Both the position numbers and the translations under genes were made by a program. The notes under the pieces were generated by a model. The model ran no database searches and was not told the DNA's origin. It saw nothing but the letters and a program-made list of their open reading frames with translations. From assembly GCA_022969175.1 (NCBI GenBank), contig JALJPB010000009.1, positions 1 to 64,000 on the forward strand: 64,000 nucleotides of DNA. Direction: 5' to 3'. The stretch is from Colwellia sp. (GTDB lineage: Bacteria; Pseudomonadota; Gammaproteobacteria; Enterobacterales; Alteromonadaceae). Position 1 is the first letter of the stretch, and each line of letters starts with the position of its first letter. Shown here piece by piece: positions 27,021 to 36,040 of this stretch.

Positions 27021-30000
27021 CTAGTACTTAACGCTGATACCTGCGAATAGGCGAGGACCGTAGTCACTCACACTACCCAAGTTACCTTGAGCATAGTAGT
27101 CATCAGAACGATGTTCGCTAAACAAGTTTATTGCTGAAAATTTAACTCGAACGTGTTTATTGATTTTGTAAGAAGCACGAGCCTCCCAAACACCTGCCTC
27201 ATCAACAAAACGCAGTCTTGTGCCGTTAGAAGTGTAAGGTTGGAAGTATTCGCTACGATACTTGTAGATAAGCGCGGTATCAAAATCGCCAATTTGGTAG
27301 TAAAGCTGTCCATTGAATACATGCTCAGAAAATCCAGGCACTGAGCCAGGAGGAACAATACCTGCTGTAAGCTGAGTGGTTTCACCCTCTAAATCAGTAG
27401 TAAAGGTATTACCGTAGTTACTATCTTCAAATTCAAAGTTTGTATCTGCATAGTTATAACCAAACTTCACACCAATGCCAGAATCCCAACGATACGAAAA
27501 TGACGCTTCAAAACCTATAAGGTCACTTTTTTCGTCAGTAGTTACTGAATTAGTAATAGGTAAGGCAACTTCCACACCGTCAACGATAAAAGTCTCTAAC
27601 ACTGTTTGCTGTTGGAAACCGCCATTGAATTGCTTGAAGTAAACACCTAACGCTACAATAGAGTCATCGCTCGGGTACCATTCGACAGCTGCATCATAGT
27701 TCCATGACATTAATGGTTGAAGATCAGGGTTACCAGAACCATTAGCACCCACTAACAAATCTTCAACTGATTCAGGATCACTTTCGTCATCGGTTTGGAA
27801 TGTGCGGCTATAACCTAGATCAGATGGATCTGCACGTGACATACCTCGATAAATACCGGCTCTTAGGATAATATTTTCATCATAATCAACTACTAAGTTA
27901 AAACTTGGTAATACTTCAGTGTAATCACCACCACCAACAGTCTCTTCAATATCACCGTTTGGTACTAGACTGATCACACCTGTCGCCGGGTCAGTGACAA
28001 CGTCAAAACTTTCTCTAAAGCCAATAGAAGTGACGTCAGTATTCACTACGCGAACACCAAAGTTACCACGAATAAATTTACCAAACATTTCAGTGTCGTA
28101 GTTAAGCATTGCGTAAGCAGAGGTTGTTTTTTCTGTTACATCAATAGTACCCGTACTCTCGTATATAACCTCTGGGTATGCGAATTCGCCACCTTGAGAT
28201 GCTACTACTGCTTGAGAGAAACATTCGTTATTGTAAGTTGCCCACGAAGCGCCTGTACCGCTTTCTACAACATTATCTGAACTGTCAACATGGGTGATAA
28301 TATCACCGTCAGAAACACTAGATAAAAAATCAGTTTCAGGGAAGTCAATTTGACAACCTTCAAGTACGTCGATAGCCGATGTTACTGATTCATCTAAATC
28401 AAATTGGTTTCTTGAACCATTACCGTTAGTTCCACCATACTGAACAAACGTCAGTTCAGAAACTCGAACGCCAGCTTGAACGCTACTAAAAACATCACTG
28501 TTTAGATTATAATGAATATCAACTCGTGCACCCATAACTTCGTTGTCGCGTACATTTTCTCTGTCGAGGCGGGTACGAAGATCACTAGTAAAGTTAGAAA
28601 TATCAGTAACATCAAAATCCGTTACTGTGAATTCAGGAATATATGAACCTAAATCCCAAGAAAAAAATGGGCGAGAGCTAGTTCTTCCTCGGTTTGATAT
28701 TTGTAGTTCTTCACGGTTTGTTTCAGAATAGCCAAGGTCAACACTAATCTTTAGATCATCAGAGAAATAATGTTCAACGTTCAATCCGTATCCACGATAG
28801 TTTTCTTCACGCGAAAACTGCTCGCCCGCGGATTCGATACGTTCTTCACCCTCCCAATGTAGAATACCGCCAACATCGTTTGTGATCAGGTTTTGACCCG
28901 TTACGCCCGGCGTAACACGCTTTTGCAAGAAGATTAAATCATGACGAGATTCAGCTTGGGTACGATCTGATAATTGAGCGTCTAAATTTATTTCCCACTT
29001 ATCTGAGGGGCGGTATTGTAGAGCAATGAATAAAGAATCTCTTTCATCAGATGTTTCATTTTGACGGAAACTTCGGCTTGAGCCAGTAAATGCGTATGGT
29101 GTACCATCATCTACTGCAAGACCTGTGTCTGGATCAATATCAGTATTATAACCTTCGTTACGTGAACCATCGACTCCATCTTCACAATCGCCCGCTGAGC
29201 TACGGAAAAAACCGGTATTGGTATTGGTTGGATCATTCAAACATGCCCACAAAGATGAGCCAGTTGGGCTTGAGCTTCGATATTCAGCTTCTGGCTGGCT
29301 AATATCTTGACGTTGGAAACCTACACTCACACCAAGTGCTTGACCGTTATCAAATTCAAATTGGTCAACATAACTTAGTGTTCCACGGTAGCCCACATCA
29401 CCTTGAAGTGAATTGTCAACGTTTGCTTGGTCAGGGTTGTAGTTACCTTTTATTTCAGCCTGAATACGTTGCTTACCAAAATCTAAAGGCTTAAGTGTCT
29501 CCAGGGTAATAACACCGGCAACCCCACCTTCAATCATGGAAGCGTCTTGTGTTTTATAAATAGCCACTTTCTGCATAAGCTCTGATGGGAACTGAGAAAA
29601 GTTAACTGAACGGTCACCACTACCATTGGTCGCTTCACGGCCATTAATGTGAGTCGCACTTAAGAATGGGCCTAAACCACGAATACTGATTTCAGTAGCA
29701 CCACCATTTTCACGGTGAGATGATGCACCCGTTAATGTTTCTAGCGCCTCACCAATTGAAAGCGCAGGTAAATCACCAATATCTGAAGCAGATAAACCGT
29801 CAACAACAGTGGTAGCTTCACGCTTTATTGCAATTTGGTTTTGAATTGTTCTACGTGTACCAACAATTTCAACAACTTCTATATCATTATCGGCTTTATC
29901 TAGATTTTCAGTTTGGGCTTCTTGTGCTGTTGCCGAAAATACAAAAGAGCTAGCTACCGAAGTAATAACGGCAAATTTCACCCATTTTGCTGTAGGTGAA

Positions 30001-30059
30001 AGCCTAAACTTCCCTGCCTGATGGATGGATTTTTTGTTTTTCCCTAATATTAAGGACAT
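27021..30059 (-). CDS. TonB-dependent receptor paired with the surface lipoprotein
   Basis: 1012 residues. Long signal region (1-46, SVASSFVFSATAQ), TonB box VEIVGTRR, plug (DIGDLPALSIGEALETLTG, ISIRGLGPFL) and barrel ending ARLFAGISVKY-like with terminal aromatic. It belongs to the large carbohydrate class. Its promoter carries the TTGGTTGACA element used by other alginate genes and its leader has a 29-bp direct repeat. ATG 30059 follows GGAGAACTCGAT. Followed by the 998-residue lipoprotein gene. Substrate inferred to be alginate oligomers; it could instead handle a particular size class, since the region has a second receptor. Confidence 0.88.
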   Translation of the reverse strand: MSLILGKNKKSIHQAGKFRLSPTAKWVKFAVITSVASSFVFSATAQEAQTENLDKADNDIEVVEIVGTRRTIQNQIAIKREATTVVDGLSASDIGDLPALSIGEALETLTGASSHRENGGATEISIRGLGPFLSATHINGREATNGSGDRSVNFSQFPSELMQKVAIYKTQDASMIEGGVAGVITLETLKPLDFGKQRIQAEIKGNYNPDQANVDNSLQGDVGYRGTLSYVDQFEFDNGQALGVSVGFQRQDISQPEAEYRSSSPTGSSLWACLNDPTNTNTGFFRSSAGDCEDGVDGSRNEGYNTDIDPDTGLAVDDGTPYAFTGSSRSFRQNETSDERDSLFIALQYRPSDKWEINLDAQLSDRTQAESRHDLIFLQKRVTPGVTGQNLITNDVGGILHWEGEERIESAGEQFSREENYRGYGLNVEHYFSDDLKISVDLGYSETNREELQISNRGRTSSRPFFSWDLGSYIPEFTVTDFDVTDISNFTSDLRTRLDRENVRDNEVMGARVDIHYNLNSDVFSSVQAGVRVSELTFVQYGGTNGNGSRNQFDLDESVTSAIDVLEGCQIDFPETDFLSSVSDGDIITHVDSSDNVVESGTGASWATYNNECFSQAVVASQGGEFAYPEVIYESTGTIDVTEKTTSAYAMLNYDTEMFGKFIRGNFGVRVVNTDVTSIGFRESFDVVTDPATGVISLVPNGDIEETVGGGDYTEVLPSFNLVVDYDENIILRAGIYRGMSRADPSDLGYSRTFQTDDESDPESVEDLLVGANGSGNPDLQPLMSWNYDAAVEWYPSDDSIVALGVYFKQFNGGFQQQTVLETFIVDGVEVALPITNSVTTDEKSDLIGFEASFSYRWDSGIGVKFGYNYADTNFEFEDSNYGNTFTTDLEGETTQLTAGIVPPGSVPGFSEHVFNGQLYYQIGDFDTALIYKYRSEYFQPYTSNGTRLRFVDEAGVWEARASYKINKHVRVKFSAINLFSEHRSDDYYAQGNLGSVSDYGPRLFAGISVKY

Positions 30060-30091
30060 ATCGAGTTCTCCGTTTATTTTTATTTCAAGCA

Positions 30092-30161
30092 GGTTACTGC
30101 CACTTAAATTATTATATTTATCATTGCAAACCGGTTCCTGCCATTAAATTATTATATTTAT
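30092..30161 (-). repeat. Direct repeat in the receptor leader
   Basis: Two copies of a segment of about 29 bp (30092-30121 and 30133-30161), 41 bp apart, share GGTT-CTGCCA and TTAAATTATTATATTTAT with one mismatch and one single-base indel. Both lie in the predicted 5' leader of the TonB receptor mRNA. Confidence 0.7.
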
Positions 30162-30183
30162 AATAGAGGTATATAATAATTTA

Positions 30184-30212
30184 AACATACGCAACCCAAA
30201 CCAAAGTGTCAA
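30184..30212 (-). promoter_or_regulatory. Promoter of the second TonB receptor
   Basis: On the minus strand TTGACA (30212-30207), 17 bp, TATGTT (30189-30184), preceded by AAATTGG as in the other alginate promoters. TTGGTAAG and TTGGTTAT half-sites lie just upstream (30231-30254 region). Confidence 0.65.
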
Positions 30213-30298
30213 CCAATTTGTCATAGTGCGCTTACCAAAAAGCATAACCAATAATTGTGGTTACGAGTTACAAATGAAAAGCTGATGGGTTAACTGCG

Positions 30299-31342
30299 CT
30301 AAAACTTATATCCTTTATGCATGTTATGGATATGATAGAAAGTGGCTTGCACATAATCACCATCTGCGCCGTCATTGTTTTGGTTATAAACACCCGCTTT
30401 AAAGTACATATACTGGTTACCAGCACTATAACCACTATTTTTCATATCGTAGTGTTTAGTAATATTAGGCTTACCTTCCCTGATTATAGTGACGAACAAC
30501 ACTTCGTCTTTTACGGATATTTTATAAGAGAATTTTTCGTTCAAAGCGATGCCGTCATCAGGATCTGACAAAGTATGAGAACGAGAGCCAATCATATTGA
30601 TCCAAACATCATCATCACCATTTATTTCATGGGCAAAATAAATAGCTCCTTTGGAGTTGCCTGGTAATTTTCGGTAATATAAACGAATAGGTTCGTCATC
30701 CGTGGCATGAATTTGCCCGATGACCACGCGCCCAACCTTTGTTTCATCACCTGTGGTAGATACTCGGTTTATTGCCAAAGTCCCTTCCAAACTGCCTTCA
30801 ACACCGCCAGACTTAGCTTTCATCGAACCATGCGCACCGCTGAAAACCCAGTTATTCTTAGTCAGGCCACCAGTTTTTATTCGACCATTACCTCTGCGTA
30901 ACATTTCGCGTAGTTCGGTTCTAGCATATTTTGTATTTTTTGAGGTCTTGGCACCTACGTTCGGGCAAGCGAATACCAAGCCACCATCATCTGCTGTATA
31001 AAAAAATGGCTTTAAGTTGAAGCCTTCATCTAATGATTTCTCATAGACGGTATCAGCTTTTTTATCTTTGTTGAGATCGGTTGGCAACGTTAACGACCAA
31101 TCGAGTAAATCAAAATTCTCACTTGGCTTTTTAAGCGGATCGAGTTTTGACAAATCCCCCAGTAAAACACCTTCGGAAAGGCTACTGTGTGCTTTAGAAA
31201 CAGGTGTGTTTGTGTCAACTTCCTGAGCATTGAGTGATACGCTACAAAAAGCTAAAACAACAACTAGCGCTTCGAAAAAGTCGCACATTTTCTGCTGTAT
31301 ATGACGATAAGACTTACATGTGTGGATATTGAAAGACTTCAT
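30299..31342 (-). CDS. PL7 alginate lyase, secreted
   Basis: 347 residues. N-terminal signal sequence (hydrophobic FFEALVVVLAFCSVSLNAQ, about 22-41); ATG 31342 has GGAAATT upstream, and an internal ATG at codon 19 is possible. PL7 (alginate_lyase2) jelly-roll with the conserved strands RTELREMLR, VIGQIHA (catalytic Gln-Ile-His) and YFKAGVYNQNN (catalytic Tyr region). QIH often goes with guluronate preference, but that rule is not strict. Single-domain, unlike the CBM32-PL7 protein at 32792. Own promoter at 31616-31644. Role: endolytic cleavage of alginate outside the cell. Confidence 0.9.
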   Translation of the reverse strand: MKSFNIHTCKSYRHIQQKMCDFFEALVVVLAFCSVSLNAQEVDTNTPVSKAHSSLSEGVLLGDLSKLDPLKKPSENFDLLDWSLTLPTDLNKDKKADTVYEKSLDEGFNLKPFFYTADDGGLVFACPNVGAKTSKNTKYARTELREMLRRGNGRIKTGGLTKNNWVFSGAHGSMKAKSGGVEGSLEGTLAINRVSTTGDETKVGRVVIGQIHATDDEPIRLYYRKLPGNSKGAIYFAHEINGDDDVWINMIGSRSHTLSDPDDGIALNEKFSYKISVKDEVLFVTIIREGKPNITKHYDMKNSGYSAGNQYMYFKAGVYNQNNDGADGDYVQATFYHIHNMHKGYKF

Positions 31343-31615
31343 AATTTCCGATCTCTTTGCTGAATCTGTTCGTTTACTTTTCGGTTTAGCTATTTTCGAC
31401 TCTTATATAAAGTACCTTTACGCTCAGCATATAGTGGCGCATCTGCACAAGAAATTAACTAATCCTGAAAAACGGAATAAAAATAGATAAAACGTTGCTT
31501 CTAATAAACACCAAAAAGCTATGATTAATTGCTTTGTATATAATCGTATATAGCTTATCTGGCACTGATACCAGCTCACCAATTTGTTCACATCGGTATT
31601 TTTATTATGAAGACA

Positions 31616-31644
31616 ATATAACCACCACAACAACCCATTGTCAA
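31616..31644 (-). promoter_or_regulatory. Promoter of the PL7 gene
   Basis: Minus strand TTGACA (31644-31639), 17 bp, TTATAT (31621-31616), within TTGGTTGACAAT, identical to the core at 17102-17113 and 35693-35704. The remaining 31343-31785 spacer carries no gene; ATTACCAATTAAT at 31767-31779 is a further regulator-like site. Confidence 0.65.
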
Positions 31645-31785
31645 CCAAAAAAAAGGATTGGCATTACCATGGTGGTGGTATTGGTTATAACCATGGCGTA
31701 ACAAAGGCTAAAATATTGGCTTACCATGTTTGTATATGATGAAAAACAAAATTATTACTAATCAACATTACCAATTAATGATGTA

Positions 31786-32337
31786 ATGAGATTACAGCTC
31801 AGAGCTAATATCGCAGATTATAAGCTGTACCATGATTCGTATTGTTTTATTTTCTCATTAATGCTCTTGTTAGTTGCTTGCGGTGGTTCTTCAACAAGCA
31901 CACCAACCACGATAACTACCCCAGCGGAGCAACCTGTTCCCTCCCCATGCTTGGCATTTCCGATCCAATATTTCAAGCTAACTTGTCAGTGACGCAGTGC
32001 GACTTTGTTAATAGAAGCCTGTGAAGTGGCCAAACTAGTCAATTTTCCAATAAAATTAGTATGGAGTCGTGAAGACGATAGCCAACACGATTATTACCGC
32101 CCGAATAATCGTCAGCGTTTAAGTGCCAATTTAGTTGACGGAAAAATTTATGCATGGCAACACAAAGTAGCTACACTTTCCACAGCTCCATATCACTTCA
32201 ACCTTGGATATAGAGGACAAGACAAGGTAAGCGCGCAATTAAGCAGTGCGCTTAGCATCCGAAATAGTTGCAGTCAAAGTGTCCCCACAAATATATCACC
32301 TGATAACGCTACGGTTCCTAGGGAATTACTTACTTAA
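31786..32337 (+). pseudogene. Relic: lipoprotein N-terminus joined to an isoquinoline 1-oxidoreductase beta-subunit fragment
   Basis: Reading frame 31786-31992 has a hydrophobic segment and lipobox LLVACGGSS followed by a Thr/Pro linker, then TGA. The same frame continues from 31993 as LLIEACEVAKLVNFPIKLVW and SREDDSQHDYYRPNNRQR, recognisable as the middle of an IorB-type molybdopterin oxidoreductase. It loses similarity after about 32200 and stops at 32337. Two unrelated gene ends joined by deletion. The lipoprotein end lies behind an ATTACCAATTAAT site, so it may be the start of a lost alginate lyase. Confidence 0.65.
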
Positions 32338-32791
32338 GACTGCTACCAGCCATCGTTACACGCGCTTAACGATAGAATAATTGATGTTGCTATTAACGAT
32401 TTTATTTTCATTATATTTCTTCCCCTACTCAATTTTTTATTAATAGTTATAGATTTCTAAGTGGATGAAATTTTCTATAAAACATTCAACCCACACATAA
32501 AGGCTACTAAAGATATCTGGATAAACTTACCGATTTGTCAAGTCAATTCTAAAAATAAAGAAAAACAGGTAACTCAATTGATCAACCACCAGTGTGTTGT
32601 CGTGTTAAAATTAAAAAGGCTCTACATCATCATGTAGAGCCTTAACAGGTAAATTTAGCTATCTATGGCAAAATAATACTCATTCACTAACCCGTAGATA
32701 AAGAAAGTATGCGTTAACAACAAAGCGATTGATTGCAAGAAATCTAATGGCTATTACGGCCCTTAGCTAGCGTTCAACAATAGACCTTGCC
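32338..32791. other. Spacer without a gene
   Basis: Holds one bidirectional terminator (32616-32643) and otherwise AT-rich sequence with no supported ORF. Confidence 0.6.
32616..32643 (-). terminator. Bidirectional terminator
   Basis: AAGGCTCTACAT (32616-32627), loop CATC, ATGTAGAGCCTT (32632-32643); on the minus strand a T-rich run follows. Serves the CBM32-PL7 gene about 150 nt upstream. Confidence 0.85.
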
Positions 32792-34204
32792 TTAATTCGC
32801 CATATAGCCTGTATGACTATTGTCTATTTTATAAAATGTCGCTTGCACATAATCTTTAGGATCACCGGTATTATTTGGGTTGTAAACACCCGCTTTAAAG
32901 TACATGTATTGACCACCAAGATCATAGCCACTATTGCTCATATCTACTGTCTCAGTGATATCCTCTTGGCCTTCTCGCACAATGGTAAACGTTAATTGAT
33001 TACCAACAACCGTAATCTTGTAACCAAAGCGCTCATTTAGCGCAATACCACTGGCAGGATTGTCAGCGCTTTTAGAACGCGTACCAATTAACTCATAGTA
33101 GATATCATCACCCCCTAAAATTTCATGGGCTAAATAGATTGCACCTTTATCATTTTCCGGTAATTTTCGATAGTAAACGCGAATGGGCTCATCATCGTTA
33201 GCATGAATTTGCCCAATAATGACACGACCTACCTGCGATCTATCCCCCGTGTCGGTCACATGGTTTACTGTTAATTCAGCAATAAGTTCACCGTCAACAC
33301 CACCCGCGGCTTCTTGCTCTTCGGTTGAGGCGCTAGAGAACACCCAGTTATTGGTATTTATACCTTTAGTGCTAATGCTCGTGTTACCACGTCTTAACAT
33401 TTCTCTTAATTCAGTACGGGTATAGCTAGTGTTGGTAGAGGTTTTAGCCCCTTCAATAGGCGCCCTAAATACCATGCCGCCATCAGAGTCTAAGAAGGAA
33501 AATTGATGATTAAAATAATCATTGTTCAGTGCTGATTCTTTAATGCTTTCTGCTTTTGAATAAAGGCTTTCATCGACAGGAATACTTAAATACCAATCAT
33601 CTAATTCGATATTTGAAGCAACATCTATCATACAACCAAATGCTTCGACTTCGACAATATGGTTGCTACTATCAATGGTATTGCTCTGAGGTATAACTTT
33701 TAAATAAATAGCTGTGCTTTCTGAAATATCGATATACTCAGCACGAGTAGATGTGGAGTTGCTCAATTGAGAGCTTATCACTGGCAACCAAGTGTTTTTA
33801 TCTTTCGATACTTCAACATCATAGCTATAACTTCGACCGTCGTTATTAAGCCAAGTGATTGAAAATCCCTTAATTAGTGCTGCGGCATTAAGGGTTAATA
33901 TTAACGTTTGATCATCGTGTGAGGTTGACCAACGTGACTCAGAGATAAAGTTACTATCTATGGTATTACTGGCGCTATAACTTGTTAGTTCGTCACTGGC
34001 AGTAGCATCAACAAAGTTAAGTTTCGCCAAACCATCGCAGCTAATATCTTCGATTACTTCTTCAGTAATTTCTTCGGTTACTTCTTCAATGACCTCCCCA
34101 GTTATAATGATAGTTTCTGGGAGACTATCATTTTCGGATTCTGAGCCACAGCCTAATAAAAGTAGTAAGCTGCATGTGATAAAAATTGATCGATTGAAAA
34201 GCAT
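32792..34204 (-). CDS. CBM32-PL7 alginate lyase lipoprotein
   Basis: 470 residues. Lipoprotein signal LLLLLGCGS (Cys19), then a Glu/Thr/Ile-rich linker (EEVTEEITEEVIED). An F5/8 type C (CBM32) beta-sandwich (about 60-195, WSTSHDDQTLILTL, KGFSITW) is followed by a PL7 domain (about 205-470) with RTELREMLRR, VIIGQIHAND, RVYYRKLP and YFKAGVYNPNN. A surface-anchored endolytic lyase that holds alginate through the CBM. Its promoter (TTTACA, 16 bp, TAATAT at 34263-34236) overlaps the palindrome ATTACCAATTAATTGGAAT (34238-34256); TTGGTAAT also lies at 34278-34285. Confidence 0.9.
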   Translation of the reverse strand: MLFNRSIFITCSLLLLLGCGSESENDSLPETIIITGEVIEEVTEEITEEVIEDISCDGLAKLNFVDATASDELTSYSASNTIDSNFISESRWSTSHDDQTLILTLNAAALIKGFSITWLNNDGRSYSYDVEVSKDKNTWLPVISSQLSNSTSTRAEYIDISESTAIYLKVIPQSNTIDSSNHIVEVEAFGCMIDVASNIELDDWYLSIPVDESLYSKAESIKESALNNDYFNHQFSFLDSDGGMVFRAPIEGAKTSTNTSYTRTELREMLRRGNTSISTKGINTNNWVFSSASTEEQEAAGGVDGELIAELTVNHVTDTGDRSQVGRVIIGQIHANDDEPIRVYYRKLPENDKGAIYLAHEILGGDDIYYELIGTRSKSADNPASGIALNERFGYKITVVGNQLTFTIVREGQEDITETVDMSNSGYDLGGQYMYFKAGVYNPNNTGDPKDYVQATFYKIDNSHTGYMAN

Positions 34205-34235
34205 AACGCGTCTCTAGAGTAATATTGAATCCGCT

Positions 34236-34285
34236 ATATTACCAATTAATTGGAATATGTAAATCAAAACAACGTTATTGGTAAT
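34236..34285 (-). promoter_or_regulatory. Promoter-operator of the CBM32-PL7 gene
   Basis: CCAATTAATTGG within 34238-34256 is a perfect 12-bp palindrome overlapping the -10, and ATTGGTAAT is at 34277-34285. Best single candidate for the full regulator site. Confidence 0.6.
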
Positions 34286-34324
34286 GAGCCTTTGGATTAC
34301 CTACGCTTTGTGAGTGTTTTTATT

Positions 34325-34575
34325 GATTAGACCGCGAATTTACGCAGATAAGACTTTAAGATGAAAGATCACTCTATTTTCTATAATCCCACTAAATCTG
34401 CGGAAATCCGTGGGCAAAAAGAAGGTGTTTTTAAGGTTGTTGGGGCTATCCCTAATTCGCGTAATCTGCGTAATTCGTGGACTAGTGTCTATCTTTTGTC
34501 GTTAAATCTCGTTAGTACATCAGGTAAAAATACTTTTTTAATCGCGAATTACACAGATTACATGGATTTTTTTTG
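34325..34575. repeat. Intergenic repeat family with CGCGAATTACGCAGATTAC-like units
   Basis: Variants of CGCGAATT-ACGCAGAT occur at about 34332, inverted at 34458-34478 (TTCGCGTAATCTGCGTAATT) and again at 34541-34561. A 76-codon frame over it is an artefact of the repeats. Such units are scattered relics in many marine gammaproteobacteria. The rest of 34205-34767 shows no gene. Confidence 0.6.
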
Positions 34576-34767
34576 GATAAAACCGGAATGAGATGTTTAA
34601 AATTAAAACGCACTTGCTTTTATGACGCTTGGTTTCTGTTGTTGAATGTTGGTGTTATAATTAGAGGTAAAGGACTTAGGGGCTTATCTATTGGCGAAGT
34701 TATCTGAAGTTAATAAATGCGGACTAGCGGCAATATGCTAGCCCGATATGGCTTGGGTGAGTATCGG

Positions 34768-35508
34768 CTAGCTATTTAAGCCTGAAGAGCTAGGGATAGA
34801 GTATAGCCCACGTTTTTCGCTATTCTTACGTTGTATTTCCTCTAATGCTCTAGATTCAATAGCATCAAACAAAGCGTTAATTAACCTATTGAAGTGACTA
34901 TGCATAGCACTTCTTGCTTGTGTAGCATCTCCTGACTTTAATGCTTGATAGATAGCTTTGTGCTCAGCCAGTGTTTTAGAATTATCTTTACTACAAACAC
35001 TATCGTAATCTTTAATTATTTCAGGAGTTGAAGAGCGTAACTTCCATAAGTTTTCTGCGGATAATATCATGGCATTATTTCGAGTTGCATGGGCGATAAT
35101 TTGATGGAACTCTTTATCAGCAGCTTCAATATATTGACCGTCTTCCATATCAATTAATGTTTGATGTAAACGGGCTAGCTCATCCTCATTAATCGTTGTA
35201 GCAGCAATAGCAGCAACTTCACCTTCAATTAGCGCTCTGGCTTGAGTAACCTCAAAAGCATTGACTTTATCTTGCATGCTTGGTTGGTTAACCGATTTTA
35301 AAACATATACGCCTGAGCCCGTTTTTACTTCAACTTTCTTTCTGACTTCTAAGGCAATAATTGCCTCACGTACTGTCGGTCTACTAATATTATACATTTC
35401 AGCCAACTCTCGCTCTGGAGGTAAGCGACTTCCAGGGGAGTACAACCCTGAATTTATCGACGCTTCAATCTTTTCAACGATGCTCCAAAACAACCTGCGG
35501 TTGCCCAT
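34768..35508 (-). CDS. FadR/GntR-family regulator, probable alginate-regulon repressor
   Basis: 246 residues. An N-terminal winged helix of the GntR type (SRLPPERELAEMYNISRPTVREAIIALE, about 25-55) is followed by an FCD ligand domain (about 85-225) with the metal/ligand residues D and H in ADKEFHQIIAHAT, EHKAI and MHSHF. FadR-group regulators bind TGGT...ACCA-type palindromes and release DNA on binding a sugar acid. TTGGTAAT/ATTACCAA elements occur at the promoters in this region and one (TTATTGGTAAGG) lies just upstream of its own ATG 35508, suggesting autoregulation. The inducer is probably an alginate intermediate such as KDG or DEH; inferred. Confidence 0.85.
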   Translation of the reverse strand: MGNRRLFWSIVEKIEASINSGLYSPGSRLPPERELAEMYNISRPTVREAIIALEVRKKVEVKTGSGVYVLKSVNQPSMQDKVNAFEVTQARALIEGEVAAIAATTINEDELARLHQTLIDMEDGQYIEAADKEFHQIIAHATRNNAMILSAENLWKLRSSTPEIIKDYDSVCSKDNSKTLAEHKAIYQALKSGDATQARSAMHSHFNRLINALFDAIESRALEEIQRKNSEKRGLYSIPSSSGLNS

Positions 35509-35650
35509 ATTAGATCCTTACCAATAACAAAAAATTTAATGACTGTGTATTACATAATGATATCGCCTTATTTTTCTTAAGGCAAAGGTATTTGTAACTT
35601 TATTGTTTATTATTTTTTTTATCTTATCAAGTAAAATTCATTATCGAGTT

Positions 35651-35725
35651 ATTACCAATTGAGGTTTTGGTGTTTATTATTGGTAATATAATTTGGTTGA
35701 CAATCAGTCGGTATATTGGTTAAAT
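35651..35725 (+). promoter_or_regulatory. Promoter-operator of the PL6 operon
   Basis: TTGACA (35697-35702), 17 bp, TTAAAT (35720-35725), within the 26-bp block 35679-35704 that matches 17088-17113 at 25 positions. ATTACCAATTGAG at 35651-35663 is an additional site. It originally headed a TonB receptor gene, now reduced to a relic. Confidence 0.75.
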
Positions 35726-35781
35726 CTAGTTAAGTGGGATAGAAAGACTACAAAACTCCTGTTTAAAACATAAAGCAGTAA

Positions 35782-36015
35782 ATAATACAAATACTCGGGG
35801 ACATTAAAATTAAATTAAATCAAATTGATTCCAGTCAAGATAACGGTTGTGGTGTTTACGATGATGCTCTTGTTTCAGACATCTCTCAGGGTAATATGAT
35901 GAACCCCTATACCACAAGTAACTATGATTTATCATTAGAGTGGTACCCTAATCAAGATATGGCCATCACTTTGGCCGGTTATTGGAAGACCCCTAAACTT
36001 TATAAATTGGTTTGA
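35782..36015 (+). pseudogene. Internal fragment of a TonB-dependent receptor
   Basis: The frame from 35782 to TGA 36013-36015 contains NPYTTSNYDLSLEWYPNQD and MAITLAGYWK, the typical late-barrel motif of carbohydrate TonB receptors (compare LMSWNYDAAVEWYPSDD in the 27021 receptor). No start codon, no signal peptide and no plug; the end after AGYWKT is replaced by PKLYKLV. Two deletions have left about 65 codons between the receptor promoter and PL6. Confidence 0.8.
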
Positions 36016-36040
36016 AAATAGTTAAATAAAAGAGATGTTT

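Noticed and set aside
34361-34591. 76-codon plus-strand frame
   Set aside because: It consists of the intergenic repeat family and has no ribosome site.
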